Assembly: GCA_031257455.1 (NCBI GenBank)
Contig: JAIROQ010000063.1
Span: 1 to 14,496, forward strand
DNA length: 14,496 bases
Direction: 5' to 3'
Origin: Prevotellaceae bacterium
Lineage (GTDB): Bacteria; Bacteroidota; Bacteroidia; Bacteroidales; UBA932
The position numbers were made by a program, and so were the translations under genes. Numbering within the stretch: position 1 is the first letter of the stretch; each line of letters opens with the position of its first letter. Under the pieces are notes generated by a model. That model saw only the letters and a program-made list of their open reading frames with translations, did no database searches and was not told where the DNA came from. Positions 13,875 to 14,496 of this stretch are shown here, in pieces.

Positions 13875-13922
13875 AAATGCAACGGAAATAGGTAAGTTCA
13901 AATAGTAAATGCAACTGAGATA
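13875..13922. repeat. Direct repeat AAATGCAAC(G/T)GA(A/G)ATA
   Basis: Copies at 13875-13890 and 13907-13922 agree at 14 of 16 positions, 32 bp apart. They lie about 70-115 bp before the transposase start, where the IS end and transposase-binding sites are expected. Confidence 0.6.
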
Positions 13923-13924
13923 AG

Positions 13925-13963
13925 AAAAAAAATGTGTTTCGGGGATACCCCCGAAACACATTT
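13925..13963 (-). terminator. Strong hairpin terminator inside the IS30 left end, leftward
   Basis: AAATGTGTTTCGGGG (13930-13944) and CCCCGAAACACATTT (13949-13963) are perfect 15-bp inverted arms with an ATAC loop. Read on minus, the stem is followed by a run of eight T residues (overlapping its last bases, 13932-13925), so it works as an intrinsic terminator for leftward transcripts. On plus there is no T-run, only a stem ahead of the transposase start. Confidence 0.75.
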
Positions 13964-13991
13964 GAGAAAAAAGTCTTAAATTAGTTGTATA

Positions 13992-14496
13992 ATGAAAAAC
14001 AAAAAACATTTAACTCAGGAACAAAGGTACACAATTTTCCGGATGCTGGAAGCGGGGTGTACCAGAAAGGACGTCTGTATTGCCATTGGCAAGGACAAAT
14101 CAGTACGCAGCCGGGAACTTAAACGGAATAGCTCACAGCGGGGATATTCACCGCACCTGGCACAGGAGTATGCAGACGAACGGAAAGAACGGTTTGCTAA
14201 AAATCGAACATTTACGGAGCCTGTCAAACAGAAAATAATCCGGAAACTTACCGAAGAGCAGTGGTCGCCGGAACAAATTGCCGGAAAAGCGAAACGTGAC
14301 GGTATGCCCATGGTCAGCCATGAGCGGATTTATCAATTTATCCGGGAAGATAAACGGATAGGGAGAACGCTTTATACACATCTCCGACATCGACTTAAAC
14401 ATCGTAAACGACCGGTCGGTGGGAAAAGGGTACTGATACCGGATAAAGTGTCTATCGACCTGCGACCGGAAGTCATCAACAAAAAAGAACGTTTTG
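13992..14496 (+). CDS. IS30-family transposase, N-terminal part
   Basis: From the ATG at 13992 the frame stays open for 168 codons to the window edge, so the C-terminus is missing only because the window ends. It begins MKNKKHLTQEQRYTIFRMLE with an HTH_38-type domain (7-47, ending SVRSRELKRN), the DNA-binding part that recognises the IS ends. It continues with WSPEQIAG (91-98) and VSHERIYQFI (109-118), both usual in IS30 transposases. The visible part ends DLRPEVINKKERF, where family members go on to a G-D-W-E stretch bearing the first catalytic Asp. No frameshift or stop is seen, so the copy may be active. No clear TAnnTTTG box precedes it. Confidence 0.93.
   Translation, partial: MKNKKHLTQEQRYTIFRMLEAGCTRKDVCIAIGKDKSVRSRELKRNSSQRGYSPHLAQEYADERKERFAKNRTFTEPVKQKIIRKLTEEQWSPEQIAGKAKRDGMPMVSHERIYQFIREDKRIGRTLYTHLRHRLKHRKRPVGGKRVLIPDKVSIDLRPEVINKKERF

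Larger units (their letters stand above)
13867..14496 (+). mobile_element. IS30-family insertion sequence, left part, cut by window edge
   Basis: The right side is identified by the transposase start at 13992. The left boundary is not proven: candidate subterminal sequence lies at 13875-13922, where AAATGCAAC is repeated, followed by a 15-bp hairpin at 13930-13963. The right end, the opposite inverted repeat and any target duplication are outside the window, so 13867 is an estimate to within some tens of bases. Confidence 0.6.

Noticed and set aside
13740..14009. 89-codon minus-strand ORF next to lgt
   Set aside because: It crosses the lgt promoter, the hairpin and the IS30 start; composition resembles translated A/T-rich spacer and no family is recognised.
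1..14496. tRNA, rRNA, riboswitch or phage genes
   Set aside because: No cloverleaf, rRNA-like stretch, conserved riboswitch core or phage structural or integrase gene was seen on either strand by eye; a covariance-model search would be needed to exclude small RNAs.

Overview
The window looks like a piece of a Bacteroidetes chromosome, most likely order Bacteroidales. Genes have mid-40s %GC in A+T-rich intergenic DNA. At least six gene starts have the phylum's characteristic -7 box (TAnnTTTG) upstream, while Shine-Dalgarno sequences are weak or absent. The gene content (two-subunit 2-oxoacid:ferredoxin oxidoreductase, hexameric GdhA, WYL regulator, IS30 element) fits an anaerobe of that group. 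Genus cannot be fixed from the sequence.

Left part (1-1274): a promoter pointing off the left edge, about 300 bp of repeat-rich DNA, a HicA/HicB toxin-antitoxin pair with its own promoter and a clear terminator, then another repeat block. Middle-left (1275-5556): priA (primosomal helicase, minus strand) diverges from a class I SAM-dependent methyltransferase. The methyltransferase overlaps a membrane sensor histidine kinase by 4 bp; no response regulator is in view. The 488-bp gap that follows holds four short-period repeat blocks and two promoter-like sites.

Centre (6045-10403): korA, korB and gdhA lie head to tail with gaps of 49 and 43 bp, ending at a perfect 15-bp hairpin terminator. Together they could convert succinyl-CoA, CO2 and reduced ferredoxin to 2-oxoglutarate and aminate it to glutamate, or run the reverse. 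Right part (10404-13730): a small unexplained ORF and a WYL-domain regulator on plus converge on ychF; lgt lies behind ychF, both on minus. The right edge cuts an IS30-family insertion sequence after 168 codons of its transposase, just before the expected first catalytic aspartate.

The core genes are ordinary. The unusual signal is in the spacers: nearly every gap carries degenerate short-period arrays (mostly about 8-9 bp), often joined to a CGGCAAGCG / GGCGTAAGCC-type block, plus a three-copy 24-bp palindromic tandem repeat. These look like a dispersed intergenic repeat family. Other points of interest are a start-stop (ATGTGA) overlapping the hicA start, a possible antisense RNA behind the kinase, a terminator inside the IS30 left end that shields lgt, and an IS-end-like sequence upstream of the WYL regulator.
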